DNA of 26,286 bases, taken from NCBI RefSeq assembly GCF_030530965.1, contig NZ_JAUMTY010000029.1:1-26286 (forward strand). The letters are read 5' to 3'. Made by a program: the position numbers and the translations under genes. The DNA is from Corynebacterium sp. GTDB lineage: Bacteria > Actinomycetota > Actinomycetes > Mycobacteriales > Mycobacteriaceae. This document shows positions 1 to 7,703 of this stretch, piece after piece. Each line of letters begins with the position of its first letter. Positions within the stretch are counted from its first letter, which is position 1. The notes under the pieces are model-generated. The model was not told where the DNA came from. It saw only the letters and a list, made by a program, of their open reading frames with translations, and did no database searches.

Positions 1-338
1 GCGTAGATGGCTCGGTCGCGGAGGTCTCGCATGTCTTCGACGCCGCGGTGGCTGGCTGCGTCGAGTTCGGTGACGTCGAGGGAGCCTGGGCCGCCGGGGG
101 CGAGTGCTCGGCAGGATTCGCATTCCCCGCAGGGGGTCGATGTGGGCCCGTGTACGCAGTTGAGCGAGCGTGCGAGGATGCGGGCAGAGGAGGTTTTACC
201 GCAGCCGCGGGGACCGGAGAACAGGTACGCATGATTGATGCGCCCGGCGTCGAGTGCCCGGCTGAGCGGCACGGTGACGTGTTCTTGGCCGACGACATCG
301 GCGAATGTTGCGGGACGGTACTTCCTATAAAGAGCCAC
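1..338 (-). CDS. dnaX: DNA polymerase III subunit gamma/tau, N-terminal part (cut by window edge)
   Basis: Clamp-loader ATPase of the replicative polymerase; only about the first 112 residues are present and the gene runs off the left edge. The protein begins (M)ALYRKYRPATFADVVGQEHV, the usual DnaX opening. A Walker A motif GPRGCGKTS follows near residue 40, then zinc-binding cysteines including CGECESC, then ELDAASHRGV, the segment before the Walker B region in this family. The GTG at 338 is chosen because the family's first residues follow it directly. There is no clear Shine-Dalgarno sequence, but a TAGCAT hexamer lies 6 bases upstream (345-350), so the mRNA may be leaderless. It lies 66 bp downstream of the hypothetical gene at 405-1106, as part of a same-strand series with aspT. 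Confidence 0.95.
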   Translation of the reverse strand, partial: MALYRKYRPATFADVVGQEHVTVPLSRALDAGRINHAYLFSGPRGCGKTSSARILARSLNCVHGPTSTPCGECESCRALAPGGPGSLDVTELDAASHRGVEDMRDLRDRAIY

Positions 339-404
339 GTGTGTATGCTACCGCCCGGGTAGGACACACCGTGGGCTTAGCATTTTTATGCCCCTGAGCT
401 GGAG

Positions 405-1106
405 TTATATAACGCTCGCCCGACGGAGGTCGCGGAGATCCGCCCCTTCTTCGGCAAGCCGGGTCTGGAGTGAGTCGATCCCGTGGGTCATGCCGTGGAG
501 GAATTCCTGTTCGGTGAGCATGATGATCTGGGCGATCAGCGTCATACGCCCCGGGTGCGTGGGGTTAACCGGTTGCCCGTCGGCCGTGGTGAGGTCGGGA
601 TGCTCCGTGACGGTCGGCACCCCTTTGGGCCAAATGTAGGGGACGACCAGCAGCCCGTGTTTCGTGGTGAACGCGGGGTTGACCATGGCCCCCAGCCCTG
701 GCAGGAACGTTCCTGGTTGGGCCAATCGCCCGGATCCTTCTTCGCTGAGCATGGTGGCCGCTGCAGCGACCAGTTGCCCCATTTCGCCCAGTCTGGCCAG
801 GCCCACTGCGAGCAGCTCAGCGCGCACGTCCATTCCGTCTGGGCTGGTCAACCCGGTGGAGTATCGCCCCGCGTCCGCCGTGCAGGCGAGGGTCTGCCGC
901 AGGTCATCGGTCACTTTGGCGTGCCGACCGCGCGGCTGCTCCTCATTATCGTTCGCGGGATCAACGGGTTCGGCCGTTCCGTCGTCGTTAATGAGGAGGG
1001 AGGTCACGGTAAACGGTGGGCTATCTGGGCTGGCTTTGATGCTGGTCCAGTGCGTTTCTCCAGGCAGGATGGATTCCAACCAGGTTTGTGTTTCCAGTAG
1101 GTTCAT
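405..1106 (-). CDS. Conserved hypothetical protein between aspT and dnaX (weakly SUFU-like)
   Basis: A 233-residue soluble protein with no signal peptide or membrane segment. I do not recognise it with confidence. The N-terminal half has an acidic, charged insert (roughly residues 40-65), then an Ala/Leu-rich helical stretch. The C-terminal half has beta-like segments with HGLLVVPYIWPKGVP and the helical segment MTLIAQIIMLTEQEFLHG. That layout, a VVP..W segment followed by a conserved helix with 'LT..E', loosely recalls the suppressor-of-fused (SUFU-like) domain of many actinobacterial proteins, but this is only an impression. It starts 43 bp after the aspT stop on the same strand and sits 66 bp before dnaX, so it is probably cotranscribed with aspT. 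A GAGGTGAG stretch lies upstream of the ATG but is far away. Confidence 0.75.
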   Translation of the reverse strand: MNLLETQTWLESILPGETHWTSIKASPDSPPFTVTSLLINDDGTAEPVDPANDNEEQPRGRHAKVTDDLRQTLACTADAGRYSTGLTSPDGMDVRAELLAVGLARLGEMGQLVAAAATMLSEEGSGRLAQPGTFLPGLGAMVNPAFTTKHGLLVVPYIWPKGVPTVTEHPDLTTADGQPVNPTHPGRMTLIAQIIMLTEQEFLHGMTHGIDSLQTRLAEEGADLRDLRRASVI

Positions 1107-1149
1107 AGGCGTGGTGGGCGCTCACCTCTGTTGTCGGGGTCGGGGTCGG

Positions 1150-2433
1150 CTACTTCTCGGCGGCTTCCGCTGCGGCGAGGAGGACACAGGTGGCCACTCC
1201 GTCCATGGCTTCTTCGACCTGCTCGATGGGAGGCAGCGAGGGCGCGAGCCGGATGTTGCGATTATCGGGGTCCTTGTGCAGCGGGAAACTGGATCCAGCT
1301 TCGGTGAGCTTAATACCGGCCTCTTTAGCCAGCTCAACGACACGCGACGCGGTGCCGTCGGGCACGTCGAGGCTGATGAAGTACCCGCCCTTGGGTTCTG
1401 TCCATGTGGCAACGTTGTAGTCGTCGAGCCGCTCGTGGAGCACCTTATCGACGGCCGCGAATTTCGGCGCGAGCGATGCGGAGTGCTTCCGCATGATGGC
1501 CTTGACGCCCTCGGCATCGTGGAAGTATTCCGCGTGGGCCAGCTGGTTGATCTTGTTCGGCCCGATGCCGCGGATCCCGGCGTGGCTGGCGTACCAGTCC
1601 AGGTTGCTTGCCGATGAGGCGAAGAAGCTCACGCCCGACCCGGCGAAGGTGATTTTGGACGTGGACGTCATGAACCAGAAACGGTTGGGGTGCCCAGCTT
1701 TCTCGGCGAGCTCCAGAACGTTGATGGGCTCGGGGAACTCGTCGGTGAGGGTGTGGACGGCGTAGGCGTTGTCCCACACGATACGGAAATCGGGTGCGGC
1801 CGCATCGAGTGCCGCAAGCTTTTCACACGTTTCCCGCGAGTAGCTAATGCCCGTCGGGTTGCCGAAAACAGGCACGGTCCACATGCCCTTGACCTGCGGG
1901 TCTTTGAGAAGTTCGGCAACGGCGTCGAGGTCCGGCCCCTCATCGGTCATCGGGACATTGATCATCTCGAACCCGAGGTGCTCGGTGATGGAGAAGTGGC
2001 GGTCATATCCCGGGACCGGGCAGATCCACTTGACGGTGTCTTCATCTTTCCACGGCCGCGGCGAGTCTTGAGTGCCGAAGATGTACGCCCACACGATCAG
2101 ATCGTGCATGATGTTCAGGCTGGATGCGTCCCCCGCGATGATGTTGTCGACGGGGATTCCCAGCAGGTCAGCATAGATTTTCCGAATATCGACGATGCCG
2201 CGCAGCCCACCGTAGTTGCGGCAATCGGTGCCGTCGTCGGCGGTGTAGTTGCCCGCGCCGGGAAGGCCGAGCAGTTCGTCGCCAAAGTCCAGTTGCTCAG
2301 AGGAAGGCTTGCCGCGGGTCAGGTCCAGCGCGAGGTTCTTGGCCTTGAGTTCGTTGTATGCCTGCTCGATGTCGGCTTTGGAGCCGGTGAGCGCTTCGAC
2401 GTTAATTTTCGACGGTGTGACCTGCGGTGACAT
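1150..2433 (-). CDS. aspT: Aspartate aminotransferase, AspT type (PLP fold type I, subgroup Ic)
   Basis: Transfers amino groups between aspartate or glutamate and their 2-oxo acids using pyridoxal phosphate. At 427 residues it matches the family of M. tuberculosis Rv3722c and C. glutamicum AspT. Visible features: the N-terminal substrate segment DLTRGKPSSEQLDF; CPVPGYDRH; the FGNPTGISYS segment with the conserved Asn; IVWDNAYAVH; and TSTSKITFAGSG, where the Lys (residue 260) should form the internal aldimine. The C-terminal RNIRLAPSLPP holds the carboxylate-binding Arg. The ATG at 2433 is preferred over upstream in-frame starts because AAGGAAGG lies just before it. Its position beside dnaX is the same as in mycobacteria. 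No oddities seen. Confidence 0.95.
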   Translation of the reverse strand: MSPQVTPSKINVEALTGSKADIEQAYNELKAKNLALDLTRGKPSSEQLDFGDELLGLPGAGNYTADDGTDCRNYGGLRGIVDIRKIYADLLGIPVDNIIAGDASSLNIMHDLIVWAYIFGTQDSPRPWKDEDTVKWICPVPGYDRHFSITEHLGFEMINVPMTDEGPDLDAVAELLKDPQVKGMWTVPVFGNPTGISYSRETCEKLAALDAAAPDFRIVWDNAYAVHTLTDEFPEPINVLELAEKAGHPNRFWFMTSTSKITFAGSGVSFFASSASNLDWYASHAGIRGIGPNKINQLAHAEYFHDAEGVKAIMRKHSASLAPKFAAVDKVLHERLDDYNVATWTEPKGGYFISLDVPDGTASRVVELAKEAGIKLTEAGSSFPLHKDPDNRNIRLAPSLPPIEQVEEAMDGVATCVLLAAAEAAEK

Positions 2434-2504
2434 GTGAACCTTCCTTGAGACCATGCGATTCACTTTCATCGTACAGGGTGGTGCGGACATGGGAAGAGGA
2501 TTTT

Positions 2505-3068
2505 TTATCGGGGCGCCTGAACCACGGCTTGGTAGTAGAAGTTGCCGTCCTCTCCGCGGTAGCACGCGGTTGATTGGATTGGTTGCTTGTCGCGGTGCTG
2601 CTCACACCCCATGCCGGAGCCGAAGGGGCCTTGAGTCCTCCACTCCAACTTGGGGCCGTTCACGCCAGCGTTCGGGACGTCCTCCTCCGCGTCTTCATCG
2701 TCGTAGCTGTCGTCGTAATTGCCTGTGTTCTGCGTTTGCGCTGGCGCCTGTTGTGTGGTGTAGGTCTGCCGAGGCGTGTATTCCTCGGTCGTCGTTTCGT
2801 CGTCGTAGGTCGGCGTGGTCGTGCGAGTGGTTGTGGTGGCCGTCTTCGTTGTGGTCTGGTCGGTCGTCTTGGTCTTGGTGATCGTGCTGGGCTCGGAATC
2901 TGCGTCGTCATTTCCGCAGGCAGCCAGGGTGCCGACGACTGCCACGGCGGTTGCTACAGCCATTACTTTCCGACGAATGACGTGGGAGTTTTTGCCGGTG
3001 CTTGGTGTGGTGCTCGGCGAGGAGGTGGCGGGTGATGGGGCGGTGGGTGATGAGGTGGTGGGGAGCAT
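2505..3068 (-). CDS. Thr-rich lipoprotein with a C-terminal Cys-pair domain
   Basis: A 187-residue exported protein. The ATG at 3068 has GAAGGG 6-11 bases upstream, which decides this start over the longer frame to 3137. That gives an unusually long Ser/Thr/Pro-rich cytosolic lead (residues 1-30), then VIRRK, a hydrophobic run and a lipobox LAAC with the lipidated Cys at residue 51. A Thr-rich, then Tyr/Asp/Glu-rich low-complexity spacer follows. The last 50 residues look folded: W-x-x-x-GPF, then two cysteines (GCEQHRDK, TACYRGEDG) and NFYYQAV. That W..GPF...C...C...YY pattern is common in small actinobacterial secreted proteins of unknown function. It lies 71 bp upstream of aspT on the same strand. 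Confidence 0.75.
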   Translation of the reverse strand: MLPTTSSPTAPSPATSSPSTTPSTGKNSHVIRRKVMAVATAVAVVGTLAACGNDDADSEPSTITKTKTTDQTTTKTATTTTRTTTPTYDDETTTEEYTPRQTYTTQQAPAQTQNTGNYDDSYDDEDAEEDVPNAGVNGPKLEWRTQGPFGSGMGCEQHRDKQPIQSTACYRGEDGNFYYQAVVQAPR

Positions 3069-3302
3069 TTTTCGGGCCCTTCGTGAGTAGCGAGGTGAGG
3101 GAAGTAAATGGTGGCGTCGCATGTGCGGCGCTTTCATTCGTTATGTGCTCTGGCCCGCGTTAATGTTCCCGACTGCGTGTTATGTGCCCCTCGTTGTGGG
3201 GACTATGTACCCCTCTGACCTGGGAGTTAGGTTTCCTTGGGCTGGTCCGCTGCGCCCGTGTTCTTTCTAGTCGTATAACCCGGCGGAAACCCTGTGTATG
3301 CG

Positions 3303-3339
3303 AAAAACCTAGCCACCCTGTGGTTACTGGATGGCTAGG
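3303..3339 (-). terminator. Rho-independent terminator of tRNA-Ser
   Basis: Read on the minus strand, a perfect 8-bp stem CCTAGCCA / TGGCTAGG (3332-3339 and 3308-3315) is followed by TTTTT. It begins 5 bases after the CCA end of tRNA-Ser, which fits termination of that transcript. Confidence 0.85.
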
Positions 3340-3344
3340 TTCTG

Positions 3345-3433
3345 TGGCGGAGGATGTGGGATTTGAACCCACGAGGGTATTGCTACCCGCACGCGTTCCA
3401 GGCGTGTGACATAGGCCGCTAGTCGAATCCTCC
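3345..3433 (-). tRNA. tRNA-Ser (GGA anticodon)
   Basis: The minus strand folds as a class II tRNA. The acceptor stem is GGAGGAT/ATCCTCC, the anticodon stem CACGC/GCGTG with loop CTGGAAC gives anticodon GGA (Ser, UCC/UCU codons), there is a long variable arm (CGGGTAGCAATACCC), and the T-loop is GGTTCAAATCC. CCA is encoded at 3345-3347. The long variable arm confirms serine rather than another GGA-like reading. Confidence 0.97.
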
Positions 3434-3472
3434 AAGCGTGGAACGCACCTGAAGTCCGCGTTCCGGTGGGCA

Positions 3473-3501
3473 AGCCTACCGGATGTCATGGGCATCGACA
3501 A
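3473..3501 (-). promoter_or_regulatory. Promoter of tRNA-Ser
   Basis: On the minus strand TTGTCG (3496-3501) and TAGGCT (3473-3478) are separated by exactly 17 bases. This places transcription start about 30-35 bases before the mature tRNA 5' end. It is a standard sigma-A type arrangement. Confidence 0.6.
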
Positions 3502-3620
3502 AAACAGGCCTTGTAGGGCGTCGATAATGGGGATGTTGGTTCCATGTAGTGCGCTGTTTTCCCAGCGGAGCGGAAGGTTTTGTTTGGCGGGTGGGAATAT
3601 GTGCCTCTGTGGGTTAGTAT

Positions 3621-3716
3621 GGGGGCCGGATTCCGCGCGGCGTCCATCTTGTGAACTCCCCCAGGGCGGGAACGCAGCAAGGGTCAGCGAGCTCTGACGG
3701 GTGCGTGGGGTCCCCT
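3621..3716 (+). ncRNA. ffs: Small bacterial signal recognition particle RNA (4.5S type)
   Basis: The segment carries the conserved SRP domain IV: GTGAACTCCCCCAGGGCGGGAACGCAGCAAGGGTCAGC is visible in pieces (3651-3687), including the asymmetric loop and the GGAACGCAGC apical region. The ends GGGGGCC and GGTCCCC pair, and a run of T (3716-3722) follows. Length of about 96 nt fits the small bacterial type without an Alu domain. It is transcribed away from tRNA-Ser. TTAGTAT at 3614-3620 may be part of the promoter, but the exact 5' end is not certain from sequence. Confidence 0.92.
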
Positions 3717-3722
3717 TTTTAT

Positions 3723-4089
3723 TTCTGCCGTTATGCCTGGACGGTGTTGGCTCGCCACGGTGCGTTGTGGCTGGTTGTAGTGGGGGAACGGCTACACCGT
3801 GGGAATTGCATATTCGTGGGAACCGATGACTAGCTCCGTCGTCTAAACCGACGCGAGAACATTGCGACAATAATTTCTAAAAGCCGTAGACGTGCCGCTA
3901 TGCGTCTGGTAACGTCAACGCTGAAAAATAGGGGTTTTCGCAAGTTTCCATATTTGTTGGAGCTTGTTTATTTAAAAGTTTTCAACCATTTCGTTTAGTT
4001 GACATTCTGGCTGTTGGGGCAAAACGTAATTGGGGTGCCTGGCTATTCGGAGTGGGTGAACTTTATAACAATTATTTAGGGGGATTGGT
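3723..4089 (+). other. AT-rich gene-free leader before the lipoprotein/PPE-like pair
   Basis: About 370 bp with no convincing coding frame and clearly lower GC than the flanks, especially 3860-4085. It holds a TTGACA at 3999-4004 without a good partner at 17 bp, and a TATAAC at 4064-4069 described separately. No transposon ends, tRNA fragment or integrase was seen. Confidence 0.6.
4040..4069 (+). promoter_or_regulatory. Probable promoter of the lipoprotein/PPE-like operon
   Basis: TATAAC (4064-4069) is a good -10 element in an AT-rich setting. The best -35 is weak (TGGCTA, 4040-4045, 18-bp spacer). Transcription would start near 4076, leaving a short leader with AGGGGG before the GTG at 4090. 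Confidence 0.4.
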
Positions 4090-4875
4090 GTGGGGGATTG
4101 CTATCGCAACAGAAGTGATAGAGAACGGAATATCGGACGTTCGTGTATCGTCGGAATCTTTCTAAGCGCTGTGTCGATTGCTGCTGCAGCATTGTTGGCG
4201 GGATGTTCCCAGTCTGATGGTTCTGGTTTCGGGGATATGGAACCTGTGGCAGCGAACAGTGAAGATATAGATAGCGTTGGATCATCGGGGTCCGCCACTT
4301 CTCATACCAACCCGGCAGAAGAGTTGTTCTCAAAACGGAAGGCGATCGATTCTACAAGGCCCGTTCCCAAAGAAATTAAGTCGGGTAAGGGGGAACATAA
4401 GAATCGTCCTTTGTGGGAGCGCCCGGAGGTATTGGCTAAGTACCCGGTTAAAGCAAAAAAGAACCCTGATGGCTCCTATGACTATTCAGATCCGCGGTTT
4501 GAGAATGCCGACCTTTGCGAGGATGCCCCGCCAGGATACTGGGAAGGTTTGGGGTACCGAGTGGTAGGGCCGGATTACATAAAACTCCGAACGTTAAAGA
4601 ATTGTGTTTTGCAAATTGGAGATGGAAATTGGTCGGACGGTTTTGGCGTCACTACTGATAAATTAGAAAAAAGAAAAATTGTAGATTCTCGATCAAAACA
4701 GTATTCACCATCAAGATATGACCAACCGAAAGGTGACGATGATCTGAAGGGCTGTGTTTCTTACATAGAAACATCTATTGGTCGTGTTGGATTTGGTTAT
4801 GTTGATTTTGATAAGAAATTGGATTACGCGCAGCTATGTGATATTTCCCGAAAAGGATTAGAGAGGATTTTATAA
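4090..4875 (+). CDS. DUF3558-like lipoprotein
   Basis: A 261-residue exported lipoprotein. After a charged, Arg-rich start, a hydrophobic run ends in lipobox LLAGC with the lipidated Cys at residue 39. A Ser/Gly/Asp-rich and then Lys-rich spacer follows. The C-terminal part (about 150-261) has LCEDAPPGYWEGLGYRV, NCVLQIG, a GCVSYIETSIGRVGFGYV strand pair and a final LCDISRKGLERIL helix. This spacing of Cys residues and the last Cys-containing helix match the DUF3558 pattern of actinobacterial lipoproteins by eye. The GTG start has AGGGGG upstream. The stop is 1 base before the next ATG, so the two genes are translationally coupled. Base composition is more AT-rich than most neighbours. The role is unknown; in other actinobacteria such lipoproteins are often encoded beside PPE or WXG100 genes. 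Confidence 0.8.
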   Translation: MGDCYRNRSDRERNIGRSCIVGIFLSAVSIAAAALLAGCSQSDGSGFGDMEPVAANSEDIDSVGSSGSATSHTNPAEELFSKRKAIDSTRPVPKEIKSGKGEHKNRPLWERPEVLAKYPVKAKKNPDGSYDYSDPRFENADLCEDAPPGYWEGLGYRVVGPDYIKLRTLKNCVLQIGDGNWSDGFGVTTDKLEKRKIVDSRSKQYSPSRYDQPKGDDDLKGCVSYIETSIGRVGFGYVDFDKKLDYAQLCDISRKGLERIL

Positions 4876-4876
4876 A

Positions 4877-6661
4877 ATGAATTTATCCATAGACCCTTGC
4901 TCATTAGATACAGCTGTAGGAGAGCTAGAGACAAGCTCTAAGCCTAAGTTTAACAAATTATTGTCTTTAGCCTTTTCCGACTCGGGGGAATATACCGGTG
5001 AGCCTGGATTGCGAATGCTGGGGGAACAACATTTTCAGGTCGTCAGCGGCAAGGTCGGGAGCGCGAGGCACACCTTGCTACAGTTGCGTCAACTCATCCG
5101 CTGGTTAGCTGAAGGTACGAAGGAAATGCGGGGTGCGTTTGTTGGCCAAGACGATGCCTCAGCGGCCATACTCTGCGGACTTAAGTCGATACAGGACACA
5201 GAGTTCACCTTCCCGACACGTCCAGATGGAGCATTTAGCCCCTTTGACTTTTCGGAGCCAATACCAGGGGACGGTGATGATCCTTCTGCAGTCCTCGCGA
5301 TGCTCGACGCAGGTGACGATAGTGAGATTTATGCCCTTGCCGAGTACTGGCGCAACCTGTCCAGTTCTTTGAACGAGACCGTCGACGCCCTGGTGCGGGC
5401 CCGTACCCAACTGGAAGAAAACACAGGAGAGGCGATTGATGCCGCCGCCGGGTGTTGCACCCAAGTGATGGCCACGGCTCAGATTTTCGCTGATAACGCC
5501 ACTGCCATGCACGCTTCCGTTTCCCAACTGCCCCATATTCGGCAGGCCGCTCGTACCCAGATCGCTGCCATCGAAGCCGAGCACACTGCAGCGGTCGCCG
5601 CAGCCACCAACCCCGCCGGAGTACGTGCAGCCGGGGAAGCAGCACGGGCAGCCACTCGAGAGTTCATGACCGGCCCTTATCAAGCCATGCTCACCGCGGC
5701 GGTGCCACCACTGCGCAATCTCACCGAACGCCCCAACGTCGGCCAGGGCGGAGGACATCTCACCACACAGGCGCCATCGCCCATTAACAGTCCTAGCACC
5801 GTATCCACTACGGTCACCCCAGCTATGGCTGCAACTGGGGCAGTTGGAGGAGCACCCACCGCAAACAACGCACCACTTAATCCAACCCACCCAGCAACGA
5901 TCAACGCGGATAACGTCGCCACAACTACTAACCATCCCGCACCAACCGCACCCATCACGCCAGCCGCGCAAACATCACCCAACCGAGCGTCCAACGTAGG
6001 TAGCGGACCTCGTGGTACCGCGCCAACCTCGATTAGCGGAGACAATGCTCGCATTACTCCTGGTGGTGTTAGCGGCAATTCATTCCCCCGATTACCAGGG
6101 AATACTCCATCACCTGGCTACACTCCACGCACAACCCAAACACCAGGGCGCAACCTGCGTTCTAGCACACCGAACAACGGGCTCGGCGGCACCAACCGCA
6201 TACCGATTAACAGTGGGCACGCCCCACACGGCAACGGCAACTATCCGCGCAACGGAGTTAACGGTTCAGGGCAGCTCAACAAACCCGGCGAAATTCCGCG
6301 AAACAGGAGCGTCATCATCCACCCCGGGCCAGATACGCCCATGCCCCGGACAGGCGACAACCCCCACTACCCAGGATCAACGCCAGGGGAAGGCAAAAAC
6401 ACGGCACCACATTATGGCCGTGGCGCCGCAACACCGTCACCCACCGGAGGTGACGGTTCACGCCCAGCGATGGGCAGGATGGGCATCGCGCCCATGGGTG
6501 GTTACGGCAACTCGTCTAAATCCCAAAAACAAGAACCAGAAGGGAAATACAAGCCCATCACCAGCGAATTCGAGGCAGAATACAACCTGCGGCAACTGCG
6601 AGGAGACATTGGGCTCACCACGCCACACGTCATTGGCGCACAGCTGCGGGAGCCCAAATAA
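4877..6661 (+). CDS. PPE/WXG100-like helical protein with long disordered Pro/Asn/Thr tail
   Basis: A 594-residue protein with no signal peptide or membrane span. Residues 1-110 are helical (QLRQLIRWLAEGTKEMRGAF). A second helical domain, about 145-275, starts AEYWRNLSSSLNETVDALVR (Trp158) and continues LEENTGEAIDAAAGC through a long Ala-rich helix. This resembles the WXG100/PPE helical hairpin, with NTG where WxG would be expected. Residues 280-555 are low-complexity Pro, Asn, Thr and Gly. The last 35 residues look conserved again: TSEFEAEYNLRQLRG, then HVIGAQLREPK. That ending recalls the 'VE..N...LLG...VIG.W.REP' tail I associate with actinobacterial PPE-domain proteins. The ATG follows the lipoprotein stop by one base. 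A type VII (ESX) substrate or partner is an inference; no ESX core gene or EspG lies in the window. Confidence 0.7.
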   Translation: MNLSIDPCSLDTAVGELETSSKPKFNKLLSLAFSDSGEYTGEPGLRMLGEQHFQVVSGKVGSARHTLLQLRQLIRWLAEGTKEMRGAFVGQDDASAAILCGLKSIQDTEFTFPTRPDGAFSPFDFSEPIPGDGDDPSAVLAMLDAGDDSEIYALAEYWRNLSSSLNETVDALVRARTQLEENTGEAIDAAAGCCTQVMATAQIFADNATAMHASVSQLPHIRQAARTQIAAIEAEHTAAVAAATNPAGVRAAGEAARAATREFMTGPYQAMLTAAVPPLRNLTERPNVGQGGGHLTTQAPSPINSPSTVSTTVTPAMAATGAVGGAPTANNAPLNPTHPATINADNVATTTNHPAPTAPITPAAQTSPNRASNVGSGPRGTAPTSISGDNARITPGGVSGNSFPRLPGNTPSPGYTPRTTQTPGRNLRSSTPNNGLGGTNRIPINSGHAPHGNGNYPRNGVNGSGQLNKPGEIPRNRSVIIHPGPDTPMPRTGDNPHYPGSTPGEGKNTAPHYGRGAATPSPTGGDGSRPAMGRMGIAPMGGYGNSSKSQKQEPEGKYKPITSEFEAEYNLRQLRGDIGLTTPHVIGAQLREPK

Positions 6662-6672
6662 TCTCCGAAAAG

Positions 6673-7479
6673 CTACTCGTCCAGGCCGGCCGCGATAGCG
6701 TCGGCAATCGAGTCGATCAATGCTTTCTCAGATCGATCACCCGAAACAGTAACCTCTTCGCCGCACTCGGCGCCCAAACCCATCAGGGACATCGCCGAGT
6801 CAGCATCCGCGTCGTTGACCAAGATGCCTTCCTCTGAGTCCGCGGCCATCTCCGCCAACTTCGCGGCAGGGCGCGCGTGCAGGCCGGCCTTATCTGCGAC
6901 CTTCACACGCCGCGAATAGCCGCCACCGTTCGCATCGTCGCTATTCGTGCTGTCGCCAGCTGCATCTTCGCCCGGCGCGGCTGCCGAATCACCATCACCC
7001 GCGCTCTCAGATGCAAACGCGGAAATCGCACGACGAGCCTCGCGCTCCACACCATCCAGATCCTGGCCTTGCTGGGCAGCAACGGCTCCGGCAACGGTGG
7101 CCTCAACAAGCGGGGCGTCAATAAACCGAACAGGCTCGTCGTCGAGCATGTCCACAACCATCTCGACCGTCATCGTCGCAGAGCCCAGATCGGTGAAAAT
7201 AGCGCAGGCCAAACCCGCGTCGACAACCTTATTAACGGCGGCCTCAATCGCGTCATACGAGGTGCCGATACCGCCACCATCGGGGTTGTCCTTATCCTCC
7301 GGGTCGGCATCCAAACCACCCGCCGGAACGATCAGCACATCCTTAGCCATTTGCGACGCCAGCAGCGCCAAACCATCGGCCAAGCGCTTCGAGTGGGACA
7401 CCACCACGACGCCGACCTGCGGCGACTGTTCGGAATCTCCATTGGTGCCAGATGCAGCGTCGTTATTGCTTGTCATCAT
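6673..7479 (-). CDS. dhaM: PTS-dependent dihydroxyacetone kinase, phosphotransferase subunit DhaM (EIIA-HPr)
   Basis: Passes phosphate from the PTS to the ADP held by DhaL. Domain 1 (about 22-150) is the mannose-type EIIA domain: VGVVVVSHSKRLADGL with the phospho-His at residue 29, then DLGSATMTVEM. An Ala/Ser/Asp-rich linker leads to domain 2, an HPr domain with AGLHARPAAKL (active His about 201) and AMSLMGLGAECGEEV. There is no EI-like third domain, so EI and general HPr must be encoded elsewhere. I chose the ATG at 7479 because GGAAGGA lies 4 bases before it and the EIIA fold starts soon after. The frame is open upstream to an ATG at 7704 that overlaps the dhaL stop (TAATG); that start would add 75 low-complexity residues and is a real alternative. 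Confidence 0.85.
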   Translation of the reverse strand: MMTSNNDAASGTNGDSEQSPQVGVVVVSHSKRLADGLALLASQMAKDVLIVPAGGLDADPEDKDNPDGGGIGTSYDAIEAAVNKVVDAGLACAIFTDLGSATMTVEMVVDMLDDEPVRFIDAPLVEATVAGAVAAQQGQDLDGVEREARRAISAFASESAGDGDSAAAPGEDAAGDSTNSDDANGGGYSRRVKVADKAGLHARPAAKLAEMAADSEEGILVNDADADSAMSLMGLGAECGEEVTVSGDRSEKALIDSIADAIAAGLDE

Positions 7480-7703
7480 CGTTCCTTCCGTAAGTCCTTC
7501 CTCCGTTCGTGTTCCCTCCGTCGTTGTTTTGTTCGGCGAGCTATCTGCAGAGCTACGTGCGGCCTCATCCGCAGAGCTATCTGCCGCCGTCTCTCCTGCA
7601 GTCGTGGTTGATGCTGTTGCAGCCGCCGCGTCACCAGCAGCCGCACGCGGTTTCCGAGCTTCCTCCTCGAGGCGCTGCAGCACCTCGCTCATCGCGCAAC
7701 CCA

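Noticed and set aside
3160..3870. 236-residue minus-strand open frame
   Set aside because: It runs through the tRNA-Ser and the antisense of the SRP RNA, has no family resemblance and low-quality composition; a chance frame.
4090..4200. Possibility that the lipoprotein/PPE-like pair is a toxin-antitoxin or polymorphic toxin system
   Set aside because: No toxin domain, no nuclease or deaminase motif at the C-terminus, and no small immunity gene follows; the convergent dhaM gene starts 12 bp later.
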